DNA of 64,000 nucleotides from Planctomycetota bacterium (GTDB lineage: Bacteria; Planctomycetota; Phycisphaerae; Phycisphaerales; UBA1924): positions 1 through 64,000 of the forward strand of contig CAUJHH010000058.1 of the NCBI GenBank assembly GCA_963204725.1, written 5' to 3'. Each line of letters begins with the position of its first letter. The stretch's first letter is position 1. A program made the position numbers and the translations under genes. This document shows, in pieces, positions 7,376 through 15,578 of the stretch. Below the pieces are notes generated by a model. The model saw nothing but the letters and a program-made list of their open reading frames with translations. It ran no database searches and was not told where the DNA came from.

Positions 7376-8503
7376 ATGTCCGACGCATCGAGCGAGAATA
7401 CATCCAAACAGCCTCCCCTCGTCTTGGTCAAAGGGGTAGTTCACTTCGAGAGAAACTTCCAAAACCTTGGGCTTTTTCTTGAGTTCATGGAAGGCGCTGT
7501 GGAGCAGCACCTGAAGGACAATCTCGCCCAGTGGGAGTCGGGCGCGTGGAAGGAGCCCGATGATCACCTCTTCAACGGATTTACTTCGTTCGTCTATCAC
7601 TGCGTCTATTCGCTATTGCCTCACCGGGCCATCAACCTCTGGGGAACTCGCCTGGCTCCGGCGGTCGTGGCGGCCGAAGCACGTGTAAAGAAAAGGATTC
7701 ACAAGGGCTCGCCCCTGTATAACACCGCCATCTGTTTCTTTGTCGCAGGAGACTTTGACCATGCTTACCAGTTCATGGCCTCTGCTGATGAGGAGAACAG
7801 GTTGAGCGGCGCGACAGCCGCCGCATCCCTGCTCCTTGGCAACGGCCTTTCAGCGGATCTCCTCGTACGGCCCATGGCTGCCTGGCTGCGTAGTGCGTGC
7901 GGTTCTGACTACAAGGCGGTCTCGGGACACGACCTTGACGAAGCAGAGCTCGAGCGGATGTTGGGGTGGTTATCCATCCGCATGCCAGATGCGCTCCAGT
8001 GCGTCGTTGCGCTGCATCGACTCGTGAAGGTCCAGACGCCTCCGCACAACGAAGCTTCTCAGCACATCCGCGTGCGAGCCCTGGCGGAGCTTTGCATCGT
8101 GCTGGAGAGTGCTACTCGGCGCTGGAACGTCGCTTGCACCGAGGAACTTCACAAGCAACTGGAATCAGTGCTGAGCGCTAACACGATCTCACTCGCAGAG
8201 TTCCGGCGACTTCACCTCGTCTACACCACCGCGTATCCACGGCCCACCAACAAGTCCCCGGCGGCAGTCAACTGGGCCGTGAAAGAGTGCTTGACATCGG
8301 TGGACAACGCAATGCAGCTTTCGGAGCGAGCGGGCGCAGCGATGTACCTAGCGGTCCGGCTACGGAACAGTCTGCTCCACGTTCTTGAAGAGGCACTCGA
8401 CCTGTATGTCGACCAAGCCCTCCTCATGCGTTGCGTAGGCGTCATTCTCGGGAACGTCCGCCTCTCCCAACGCGGCGCCGAAGGTACCCTCGCCGCCCTT
8501 TGA
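7376..8503 (+). CDS. Helical protein with C-terminal HEPN-like RNxxxH motif, partner of the XRE-NTPase
   Basis: The ATG at 7376 has an ideal AGGAGG at 7366-7371 (375 residues). Almost the whole protein is predictable as alpha helix. Near the C-terminus YLAVRLRNSLLHVLEEALD contains R330-N-S-L-L-H335, the R-x4-H signature (with Asn second) that forms the active site of HEPN ribonucleases, in a helix pair pattern usual for that fold. No other motif is known to me. It follows the XRE-NTPase gene by 29 bases in the same direction, so the two are probably co-transcribed: a nucleotide-dependent sensor with an RNase effector. The HEPN call rests on one motif and needs structural confirmation. Confidence 0.55.
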   Translation: MSDASSENTSKQPPLVLVKGVVHFERNFQNLGLFLEFMEGAVEQHLKDNLAQWESGAWKEPDDHLFNGFTSFVYHCVYSLLPHRAINLWGTRLAPAVVAAEARVKKRIHKGSPLYNTAICFFVAGDFDHAYQFMASADEENRLSGATAAASLLLGNGLSADLLVRPMAAWLRSACGSDYKAVSGHDLDEAELERMLGWLSIRMPDALQCVVALHRLVKVQTPPHNEASQHIRVRALAELCIVLESATRRWNVACTEELHKQLESVLSANTISLAEFRRLHLVYTTAYPRPTNKSPAAVNWAVKECLTSVDNAMQLSERAGAAMYLAVRLRNSLLHVLEEALDLYVDQALLMRCVGVILGNVRLSQRGAEGTLAAL

Positions 8504-8600
8504 GTTCGCTCAGCCCCGAAGCCTTCGTCCCAGCGTCGGTTGAAGCAAAACCGCCCCCCCGCTCCATGATCACGCACGAAACAGGACAAAGCTTGTACGA

Positions 8601-8616
8601 TTCCGAGTCATCGGAA
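8601..8616. promoter_or_regulatory. Inverted repeat upstream of qatA
   Basis: TTCCGA-GTCA-TCGGAA is a perfect 6-base inverted repeat with a 4-base spacer, in the 240-base gap between the HEPN-motif gene and qatA. It could be an operator or a small hairpin. No T-run follows, so it is not a typical terminator. No regulator specific to the Qat operon is visible. Confidence 0.3.
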
Positions 8617-8744
8617 CTTGTGCGCAACAACCGAGGAATCTGTGTGCCGTCACCGGCCGAGCCGCTAGATCGCGAACGCTAATCCAAAGTAGGGTAGTCG
8701 GCTCTGCATCTTGGGCCTGTCCTCCCTCTTTTCAAGGATAACCC

Positions 8745-10661
8745 ATGTGGTCGGATAACGAGGCAGATGCAGACCTTCTGGGCTTCCAGCACTTGGTGGC
8801 TGGCGTCCTTTCTATTGTCAATAACGACGCTCTGCTCCCCGCCACGATCGGTGTCTTCGGTGACTGGGGAAGCGGCAAGTCGAGCCTGCTCAAGATGGCC
8901 GCAGCGGACCTCCGGAAGGACCAGGAGAACCTTGTCCTGACCTTTAACGGCTGGCTCTTCGAGGGTTATGGCGACGCGAAGACGGCCCTCATGGGGAACA
9001 TCCTCGATGCCATCGCTGAGGACAAGACACTTGTGCCTGCAGCGAAAGGACTCGCCCTCAAGCTCCTCCGACGCGTCAACTGGTGGCGCGTGGCGGGAAC
9101 CGTCGCAAAGGCCGGGGCTGGTTTCGCCGTCGCCGGACCGGCCGGCCTCGGACTCGCCGTCGGGTCCGACTTCGCCACGCTTGGAAAGGACCTCCTCAAG
9201 AAAGCCGAGGACTTCAAGGAAGAGGACCTCTCCAAATACCTCGCCGAGAGCCCTGAGCACGAGGAGCGCCGGAGCGTGCGCGAGTTCCGGGACGACTTTG
9301 CGAAGCTCCTCTCTCAGACCAAACGGAAGCGCCTCGTCGTCGTCATCGACGACCTTGACCGGTGCCTGCCGGAAACGATCATCGAGACCCTTGAGGCCAT
9401 CAAGCTCTTCCTCTTCGTCGACCGCACGGCGTTCATCATTGGCGCCGACGAGCGACTCGTGAAGTACGCGGTCCGCAGGAGATTCCCAGAACTCCCGGGA
9501 GAGCGAACCGAGGTGGGCCGCGACTACCTCGAAAAGCTCATCCAGTTTCCCATCCGCATCCCGCCGCTGGGTCGGCTGGAAACAGAGAGCTACGTCTCGC
9601 TCCTCTTCGCGCTCCGCAGCGTGGGGGCAGAATCTTTCGCGGAGATGCGGAAAGCCGCGGTCGAGTGCGACCCGGCAACACTCCACAGCCTGCGCTTCAC
9701 CCCCGATGTAGCCACCAAGGTACTCGGGAAAGTGGAGGGCGACTTCGCCGAGGATCTCTATCTCGCTGAGCGCATCGCTCCGATTCTTGCCGCTGAGACC
9801 ATCGGCAATCCGCGACAGTGCAAGCGGTTCATGAACATGCTGAGCATCAGGCTCGCCATGGCGAAATCCCGTGGCGTCACCGACCTCAAGCCCCGCGTGC
9901 TCGCGAAGCTCATGCTTCTCGAATACTACAGGACTGAATCCTTCCGCCACCTCGCGGCGGCACAAGCCGAAAAAGACGGGAAGCCGCAGGCTCTAGCGGA
10001 TGCCGAGAAGCGATCCCGCGAAGAGACGACAACAAAGCCACATCCCGCTCCGTCCAAAGTCAGCGCTGTTGGCAAGGCCCAGGCCGCAGCCGCACCAGAA
10101 GAAGAGGAGATTCCGGACCTCCCGCTCTGGCTGCTCGACCCCTGGGTTATCGCTTGGGCGAGATCGGAACCCGCACTCGCCGGAGTCGACCTCCGACCCT
10201 ACTTCTACTTCTCGCGTGACACGCTCGGCCCAATGGGCCAAGCGATACAGCGGATGACCCCCGCCGCACAGGAGGTGTTCAAGAAGCTCCTCAGCCAAAG
10301 CGATGCAGAGCGCAAATTGGGATTCGCTCGTGCTTCGACACTCTCCCCTGCGGATGCAAGTGCCGTGTTCGAGGCGCTGGCCGGTCGAATCCGTCAGGAC
10401 GACGACTTCGGCTCAGAGTCTTCGGCGTTCGGTCGTGCAATCGACTGGGTCAAGGAGAGGCGCGAACTCGTGGGCCAACTCGCCGCTCTCCTCGCAAGCG
10501 TTCCCGAGGATCGCGTGCCGCCCGCGACACCGATCAAACTCGTGGAACTCGGCAGCAAGTCCGCTACCGATCCGATCGCGAAGCTCTTCGCCCATTGGCA
10601 ACGGAGCTCGACCCTTGCTCTGAAGAACGCGACAGAGATGGCGATGAAGCGTCTCGCATGA
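8745..10661 (+). CDS. qatA: QatA: KAP-family P-loop ATPase of the Qat anti-phage system
   Basis: This 638-residue protein begins with AAGGA seven bases before ATG. Residues 39-46 (GDWGSGKS) form Walker A in the typical KAP position, and the VVVIDDLDRCLPE stretch near 198-210 is the KAP Walker B. A hydrophobic or glycine-rich segment near 110-145 (AKAGAGFAVAGPAGLGLAVG) sits between them, as in KAP NTPases that touch membranes. The region near 360-400 carries GNPRQCKRFMNML, another KAP signature. The next three genes encode QatB, a QueC-like and a TatD-like protein in the known qatABCD order, which fixes the assignment. The Qat mechanism is not settled in the literature known to me. Confidence 0.9.
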   Translation: MWSDNEADADLLGFQHLVAGVLSIVNNDALLPATIGVFGDWGSGKSSLLKMAAADLRKDQENLVLTFNGWLFEGYGDAKTALMGNILDAIAEDKTLVPAAKGLALKLLRRVNWWRVAGTVAKAGAGFAVAGPAGLGLAVGSDFATLGKDLLKKAEDFKEEDLSKYLAESPEHEERRSVREFRDDFAKLLSQTKRKRLVVVIDDLDRCLPETIIETLEAIKLFLFVDRTAFIIGADERLVKYAVRRRFPELPGERTEVGRDYLEKLIQFPIRIPPLGRLETESYVSLLFALRSVGAESFAEMRKAAVECDPATLHSLRFTPDVATKVLGKVEGDFAEDLYLAERIAPILAAETIGNPRQCKRFMNMLSIRLAMAKSRGVTDLKPRVLAKLMLLEYYRTESFRHLAAAQAEKDGKPQALADAEKRSREETTTKPHPAPSKVSAVGKAQAAAAPEEEEIPDLPLWLLDPWVIAWARSEPALAGVDLRPYFYFSRDTLGPMGQAIQRMTPAAQEVFKKLLSQSDAERKLGFARASTLSPADASAVFEALAGRIRQDDDFGSESSAFGRAIDWVKERRELVGQLAALLASVPEDRVPPATPIKLVELGSKSATDPIAKLFAHWQRSSTLALKNATEMAMKRLA

Positions 10662-10671
10662 AGGAAGACTG

Positions 10672-11559
10672 ATGGGAACTTCGAGCTCGTACGGCGGCCC
10701 TTCGGACAGGACGCCGCTCCTGCCCGCCTGGGCGCTGCCCCCCGTAGTGGCCCCGCCGGAAGAGCAACCACCAGAAGTTCCCGCGGGTCCCGAAGAAACA
10801 CCTGCGGACGCGGCACCGGTGACGAACGACCCCGTTGATAACCCGCAGCCCGCAATGGCCCCGCCTCTCACCGGGCCTACAGGGACGTGGAAGAGCGCCC
10901 GAATCGGATTCGGCAAAGCAGTTGCTTCCCGGACGCCACAGAGCTTTCGAAACGCCGCGAGGGCCTACGCCCGCGCGTCTCGCGGTGGAGGGTCCGGTGC
11001 AACGGGCGCTCGCAGTGGCAAGCAGGCGATGGCCGCACTCGGTGGATTTCTCTCCGCAGCCGCCGGCCAGGGCCTACAGCGGGCCCTCGAAGGACTCGGG
11101 CTCGGGAGTGTCGTCGGGCGCGATGTAAGCGAAGTGCTCGCCGCAATCTCCAATGCCCTCGCGCCAGACGGAGCGACGAAGGAGGAAGCTGCGGCGAGAG
11201 ACGCAGTGAACGAAGCGATCGAAACGCTCTACGAGCGTTTTCTCAGCGAGGGCCGGGATCTGACGGCTCTTGAAACGATGGGTCCCACCGACATCGCGGC
11301 CGCTATCGCCGCGTGCGTCGAGTCCTACATATACAACCGCTGGCTCGGAGACCTTGGTGTCAGGATTGAGCAGAAGGCCGTGAGTGCGGCCCAGGCCGTC
11401 CGCATCGAACGCGATGTCCGAGCGTTCATCCACGAGACGGTGAGACTTGACATGAGCCGCGTCGACTTCATGACGCTTGACTGGCGAGGTGATGCAGGCC
11501 GACACTTTGTCGAGACCATCTACCGCGAGGCCTACGCGCTCTTTGGAGGTGAGGCATGA
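10672..11559 (+). CDS. qatB: QatB: second component of the Qat anti-phage system
   Basis: The 295-residue protein starts 10 bases after qatA, with AAGGA upstream. The first 65 residues are Pro/Ala-rich and likely disordered. Then comes a Gly/Ser/Arg-rich segment and an alpha-helical part with LGSVVGRDVSEVLAAISNAL and EAIETLYERFLSEG. QatB proteins have no well-characterised catalytic motif and I see none here. The call depends on operon position between a KAP ATPase and a QueC-like gene. Its stop overlaps the qatC start by 4 bases (ATGA), which indicates translational coupling. Confidence 0.8.
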   Translation: MGTSSSYGGPSDRTPLLPAWALPPVVAPPEEQPPEVPAGPEETPADAAPVTNDPVDNPQPAMAPPLTGPTGTWKSARIGFGKAVASRTPQSFRNAARAYARASRGGGSGATGARSGKQAMAALGGFLSAAAGQGLQRALEGLGLGSVVGRDVSEVLAAISNALAPDGATKEEAAARDAVNEAIETLYERFLSEGRDLTALETMGPTDIAAAIAACVESYIYNRWLGDLGVRIEQKAVSAAQAVRIERDVRAFIHETVRLDMSRVDFMTLDWRGDAGRHFVETIYREAYALFGGEA

Positions 11560-12860
11560 CCTGGGACGTCGTGGTGCGAGTCGGTAGCGACGTTTATGAG
11601 CCCCCCGCCCGGGGCGGAATCCCACGGCTCGTCACCGTGTTTGAGCAGTTCACAGATCCCAACTTCGTGCGCAACAACAGCCTCGACCTCATCCGCACGA
11701 AGACTGGCCGAGAACCTCCACCGATCGCTGTGGACCTCATCCACATGGCGATGGCCGTTTATTCGGCGGATCTCCGTGTGAACAGAAAGCACGGCAAGGA
11801 CCGCTGGAGTCGAACGTTTCTGCTCCACCTTCCCGTCGCGGAACACGAGAGATGGGCCGCGTCAGAACCGCTGCTCAGCCGCATGCTCCGGTACCTCACG
11901 GGCGACGCCTGGGAAGTACGGTTCAGGGACCGAGCTCCGTTGACAGTCCCCCCTCCGGGTCAGCAACAACTCACACCGCCCCGAGTCGTGAGTCTCTTCT
12001 CTGGCGGTCTCGACTCCCTCGTCGGCGCGATCGATCTCTTGAATGATGGTGCGACCGTTGCGCTCGTTGGCCATCACGGCGCCGGGATTACCAACGGCGT
12101 CCAGCAGGCCGTTCTCCAGTCACTGGGTGCTCGATACGCGACCGCCATCACACCCTTCTTGTTTCACGCCCAACCGCCGAAGCTGCGTGCCAAGGACGGA
12201 GAAACGTCGATGCGTTCGCGCTCCATCCTGTTCCTCTCGCTCGGCATCGCGGTCGCGGCAACTCTCGGACCGGGAACTCCACTGTATGTGGCCGAGAACG
12301 GACTCATCTCGCTTAACGTCCCGCTCACCCCGTCAAGAAGCGGGAGTTCCAGCACGCGGACAACGCACCCTCACTTTCTCGCCCTTCTCCGAGAGCTCCT
12401 CGCCGCGCTCGAAGTGAATGTCCCCATTGAGACCCCGTACCGATTCAAGACGAAGGGTGAGATGATGCGTGGGTGTCGCGATCAGGCCACGCTTGCACAA
12501 GCCTCTGCAAGCTCCATGTCGTGCTCGCACCCGGAGTCGGGAAGGTTTCGCGGTCGCTCGCCGTCTCAGCACTGTGGATACTGTGTCCCCTGCATCATCC
12601 GCCGCGCCTCGCTCCACGCCGCAGGACTGCCTCAGAACCAATACTCGATTGATGTGCTGACTCAGCCGCCCGGTGCCGACACCGACACTGGTCGAGACTT
12701 TCGCGCTTTCCACATGGCGCTCGAACGTCTGGGAGCCGCACGGCCGACACGATTCCTCTTCGATGTCTTGAGCACGGGCCCCCTACCATCTGCCGACGCG
12801 GCCCAGTACGCGGATGTGTACCGCCGCGGCATGGCGGAAGTGCGAGGGCTCCTTGGCTAG
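11556..12860 (+). CDS. qatC: QatC: QueC-like PP-loop protein of the Qat system
   Basis: The 434-residue protein contains SGGLDS at 149-154, the PP-loop that binds ATP pyrophosphate in QueC-type enzymes (7-cyano-7-deazaguanine synthesis). A cysteine cluster CGYCVPC (C340, C343, C346), with a further Cys about 15 residues before, resembles the zinc site of QueC. The N-terminal 120 residues are extra compared with housekeeping QueC, as expected for QatC. In Qat systems the protein is thought to make or use a deazaguanine-like modification, but the product is not known. It overlaps qatB by 4 bases; the downstream qatD begins within or just after its end. Confidence 0.88.
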   Translation: MTWDVVVRVGSDVYEPPARGGIPRLVTVFEQFTDPNFVRNNSLDLIRTKTGREPPPIAVDLIHMAMAVYSADLRVNRKHGKDRWSRTFLLHLPVAEHERWAASEPLLSRMLRYLTGDAWEVRFRDRAPLTVPPPGQQQLTPPRVVSLFSGGLDSLVGAIDLLNDGATVALVGHHGAGITNGVQQAVLQSLGARYATAITPFLFHAQPPKLRAKDGETSMRSRSILFLSLGIAVAATLGPGTPLYVAENGLISLNVPLTPSRSGSSSTRTTHPHFLALLRELLAALEVNVPIETPYRFKTKGEMMRGCRDQATLAQASASSMSCSHPESGRFRGRSPSQHCGYCVPCIIRRASLHAAGLPQNQYSIDVLTQPPGADTDTGRDFRAFHMALERLGAARPTRFLFDVLSTGPLPSADAAQYADVYRRGMAEVRGLLG

Positions 12861-12900
12861 GGAGGCGACACACCCAGCGGGAGCGCGGTGCCACCTTGCG

Positions 12901-13626
12901 GTGGTCGATGCCCACTGCCACATCGACCTTTACGACGATCCGGCCGCCGTGGTCAGAGAGGCTGAGGCGCTCGGTATCCGCACCATCGCGGTAACGAACG
13001 CGCCGTCTGTGTACCACTTCACAAGGCAGATCACGGAGCGTCTGCAGTACGTGCGGCCCGCGGCCGGACTACACCCGGAACTCGTCCACTCGCACGGGCA
13101 CGAGCTCCCGCTCCTCCTCCCCTTGCTCGAAGAAACCCGCTACGTAGGAGAAGTCGGACTGGACTATGTGACCACCGATGACACGATCCGAGCGAGACAG
13201 AGAGAAGTGTTCTCGACCGTCGTCGAACGCTGTGCCGCTCTTGGCGGCAAGGTGCTCACGATCCACTCGCGACGCGCCGCGGCAGATGTGATCGCAATCG
13301 TGGGCTCGAACTTTCCGGGCAAACCGATCCTCCATTGGTTCAGCGGCACGGTGAAGCAACTGGAGGCCGCGGCCGCCGCGGGCTTCTTCTTCTCAGTCAA
13401 TACGTCGATGCTCAGCTCGAAGAGCGGGGACGCCCTCGTGAGAGCGATGCCCGTGGACAGGGTGCTGACCGAAACAGACGGCCCATTTGTCAGACTCGGG
13501 CAGAGGCCCTCGACACCACCCGACACGGCATTGGCCGTGGAGGCACTCGCCGCCGTGTGGTCGATTAGTAGGACTGAGGCGAAACAGCGCATAGTGGACA
13601 ACCTGCGCAGCGTTGTCACCCCATGA
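12901..13626 (+). CDS. qatD: QatD: TatD-family metal-dependent nuclease of the Qat system
   Basis: The protein opens with VVDAHCHID (metal ligands His5 and His7), and later has GLHPEL, VGEVGLDY, LTIHSRRA, LHWFSG and TETDGPF, the ordered motifs of TatD hydrolases. With the GTG start at 12901 it has 241 residues. A TTG at 12853, with GAGGG five bases before, would add 16 residues and overlap qatC; this is a fair alternative. Its stop overlaps by 4 bases the frame that encodes a methyltransferase scrap, so the qat operon appears to have been joined to foreign sequence exactly at its end. Confidence 0.85.
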   Translation: MVDAHCHIDLYDDPAAVVREAEALGIRTIAVTNAPSVYHFTRQITERLQYVRPAAGLHPELVHSHGHELPLLLPLLEETRYVGEVGLDYVTTDDTIRARQREVFSTVVERCAALGGKVLTIHSRRAAADVIAIVGSNFPGKPILHWFSGTVKQLEAAAAAGFFFSVNTSMLSSKSGDALVRAMPVDRVLTETDGPFVRLGQRPSTPPDTALAVEALAAVWSISRTEAKQRIVDNLRSVVTP

Positions 13627-13772
13627 CGGGTTCGGGCACGACACGTGACGTCATCCAGGGGCTTAACCGTTTCCTGCCGAGGCCCATCGAGTACTGGGGC
13701 GGGGACCTCCGCCACGGGTTCGACCTAGTAACGACCAACCTCCCCGGGCTGTTCGACCTGGTGTGGGTCCAC
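13623..13772 (+). pseudogene. DNA methyltransferase fragment (motif I region)
   Basis: The 50-residue stretch starts MTGSGTTRDVI, the SAM-binding motif I (GSGTT) of N4/N6-type DNA methyltransferases, and continues YWGGDLRHGFDL to DLVWVH. Family members read on into a catalytic PPY-like motif after that point; here the frame passes directly into IS3 transposase sequence. It lacks everything before motif I and after about 50 residues, so it is a relic. The ATG overlaps the qatD stop (ATGA). Confidence 0.6.
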
Positions 13773-14081
13773 GCCGAGAGCTTCCACTCCCGTGTGCGCG
13801 ATGAGCTGCCGAACACGGAGGTGTTCGAGGGCGCGCGAGAGGCCAAGGCGCTCGATGCGGCGTGGAAGCAGGAGTACAACCATCAACGGCCGCGCTCGCC
13901 GCTGGGGTACGTGCCGCCCGCGATGTTCGCGGGGGTTGAGATCCCCGAAGCCATCTTCCGCCGCCGATGCTCCTCGATGCGCTGCGGGCATCGCCAACGC
14001 GGAGATTGTATTGGAAGGCCCCGACCCCGTTACCATCACCCGACTCTCATAGCCCCTGGTACAGAGAATGGTGGCACGTCA
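13773..14081 (+). pseudogene. IS3-family transposase C-terminus and right end, remnant
   Basis: In the same frame as the preceding methyltransferase scrap, ESFHSRVRDEL, NTEVFEGAREAKAL and YNHQRPRSPLGYVPP match the extreme C-terminus of IS3-type integrases (the catalytic Glu and the RPH-LGY region, here with RPRSPLGY). Downstream, at about 14050-14081, TGGTACAGAGAATGGTGGCACGTCA resembles the right terminus of IS3 elements. The rest of the element, including the left end and orfA, is missing. The insertion or deletion probably destroyed the methyltransferase gene. Confidence 0.65.
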
Positions 14082-14182
14082 GGGGCAACCGGATACGCGT
14101 CGGGCTTTCGCCGCGGAACAACAGAGGTGTCACGCTAGACCGGCGCTGGCGGAATGTGGCGCAACGTCCGAGGAGCCCTCGC

Positions 14183-15547
14183 TTATATCGGCCGTCGTGC
14201 TGATCCGTCGCGGACACCTTCGCCATCGCGGCCCCAACCACGAACGGACGTTTCGAGAATGCGGCCGTCGTACCCGATCAATGAGGCAACCAGTCGATAT
14301 AGCAGCTCAACAACTGCGTAGTAAAGGTCATACGAAGGCTGAGAATCATCGACGGCAGTGCCATGAGCTCGCCTGTTTCTGAGCGCGGACCATGCGTCCA
14401 CCAACCCGTGCTTTACTTCGTGCTGTGTTGCCCACGCGTACAAACGATCTACCGCGCGCGGCTCGCCTTTCGACTGAAGCCATCCGAGCACCCGGTCCTT
14501 GGTGGCGGAATCCCCGGGCCACGCAGCTATGTGCGACTCGATTGATTGCTTAGCTGCTATGTTCCAGCCGGGTGACGGAGCCGACGGTAACAGCTCCTTG
14601 GCCAATGCTTCAATGCCAATGGCGAGTGTTAGACAAGCGGTTTCGATTGACATCACCGCGCCTGCGTGAATCGCATTGAGTTCATCCAAGAGGCGAGATT
14701 GTGAGCCTCGACTAGCCCACGCAAAGTGAAACAACTGCTCAACAAGCGACCAGAATGCGTTGGTGTCCTCTGGTGAAAGACCCACGATGGGACGCGGCAT
14801 GAGCGATCGGAAGCGGTGAAAGGGCCCGCTGAATAGACCGATTACTTCGTCCCCATCAAACGTGCGTGCAACCGCCGCCGGTCGCACAATGCGCGACGCG
14901 GCAAACGATAGAGCATGGCACATTGTTCCGTGCCAATCAGGCATGAAAGGGGTGCTCTGTGTCGCCGTAATCGACAGCCATCCATCGTCCTCTCTCCGAA
15001 AGGTGACCGCAGCCTCCCCGATGGCACGCACATGGTGATCAACGGACCAACCGCCCTCGACTAGCGTCTCGCCTGCTGTCCGCTCGTATTTGGTTCGCTG
15101 GTCAAACGGAAAGCGAGACTGCTTGGGAATATAGAGCCGCACGTGATGCTCGTTCCCTAGCGGCCAACGCCGCGTAAACATGATCGAATCGAGTTTCCTC
15201 GAGACGTACTGGTTGAACAACTCAGCCGGATGAGTCATGTGAATCAGTAGAGGGCCACTACGCCACTCTCGGCCTTGCGCGTCCACTGCGACCAGCATCA
15301 CATGATCCTGGATATCGTACACGGACCCTTGTGGCTTGTTCTGTCGCAGCACGTCATGCAACGGTAGCGACACCTCTCCCGAGAGTCGAAACGAGAGTTC
15401 ACCGTGGGTGTTTGCGTGAATAACACCACATCCCGCCATGACGCATTCGCTATACGACGGACAGCGGAGTAACGCCATCTTGGGGCACAGGAGGTCTAGC
15501 TCTCCGCTCACAACTGACTGAGCGAGTGTGAATGCTTCGTGTGCCAC
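14183..15547 (-). CDS. ApeA-like protein with C-terminal HEPN RNase motif
   Basis: The 454-residue protein starts at a GTG (15547) with GGAG nine bases upstream, 31 bases after the SIR2-like gene. The N-terminal half (1-260) is mixed alpha/beta with LLIHMTHPAELFNQY and SFRLSGEV, recalling the beta-rich ApeA N-terminal region. The C-terminal part is helical and has VDAWSALRNRRAHG: R390-N-R-R-A-H395 fits the R-x4-H active site of HEPN ribonucleases, within a typical LRNxxxHG context. ApeA-type proteins give abortive anti-phage responses. The last about 20 residues are low-complexity (GRDGEGVRDG) and may be an extension. Membership in ApeA proper is tentative; the HEPN motif is clear. Confidence 0.65.
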   Translation of the reverse strand: MAHEAFTLAQSVVSGELDLLCPKMALLRCPSYSECVMAGCGVIHANTHGELSFRLSGEVSLPLHDVLRQNKPQGSVYDIQDHVMLVAVDAQGREWRSGPLLIHMTHPAELFNQYVSRKLDSIMFTRRWPLGNEHHVRLYIPKQSRFPFDQRTKYERTAGETLVEGGWSVDHHVRAIGEAAVTFRREDDGWLSITATQSTPFMPDWHGTMCHALSFAASRIVRPAAVARTFDGDEVIGLFSGPFHRFRSLMPRPIVGLSPEDTNAFWSLVEQLFHFAWASRGSQSRLLDELNAIHAGAVMSIETACLTLAIGIEALAKELLPSAPSPGWNIAAKQSIESHIAAWPGDSATKDRVLGWLQSKGEPRAVDRLYAWATQHEVKHGLVDAWSALRNRRAHGTAVDDSQPSYDLYYAVVELLYRLVASLIGYDGRILETSVRGWGRDGEGVRDGSARRPI

Positions 15548-15578
15548 CGAAGGCGTCTCCGTTGCGGGGGGGTCTATT

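Noticed and set aside
8679-9965. Long minus-strand frame opposite qatA.
   Set aside because: Shadow frame of a high-GC gene; only QatA shows conserved motifs.
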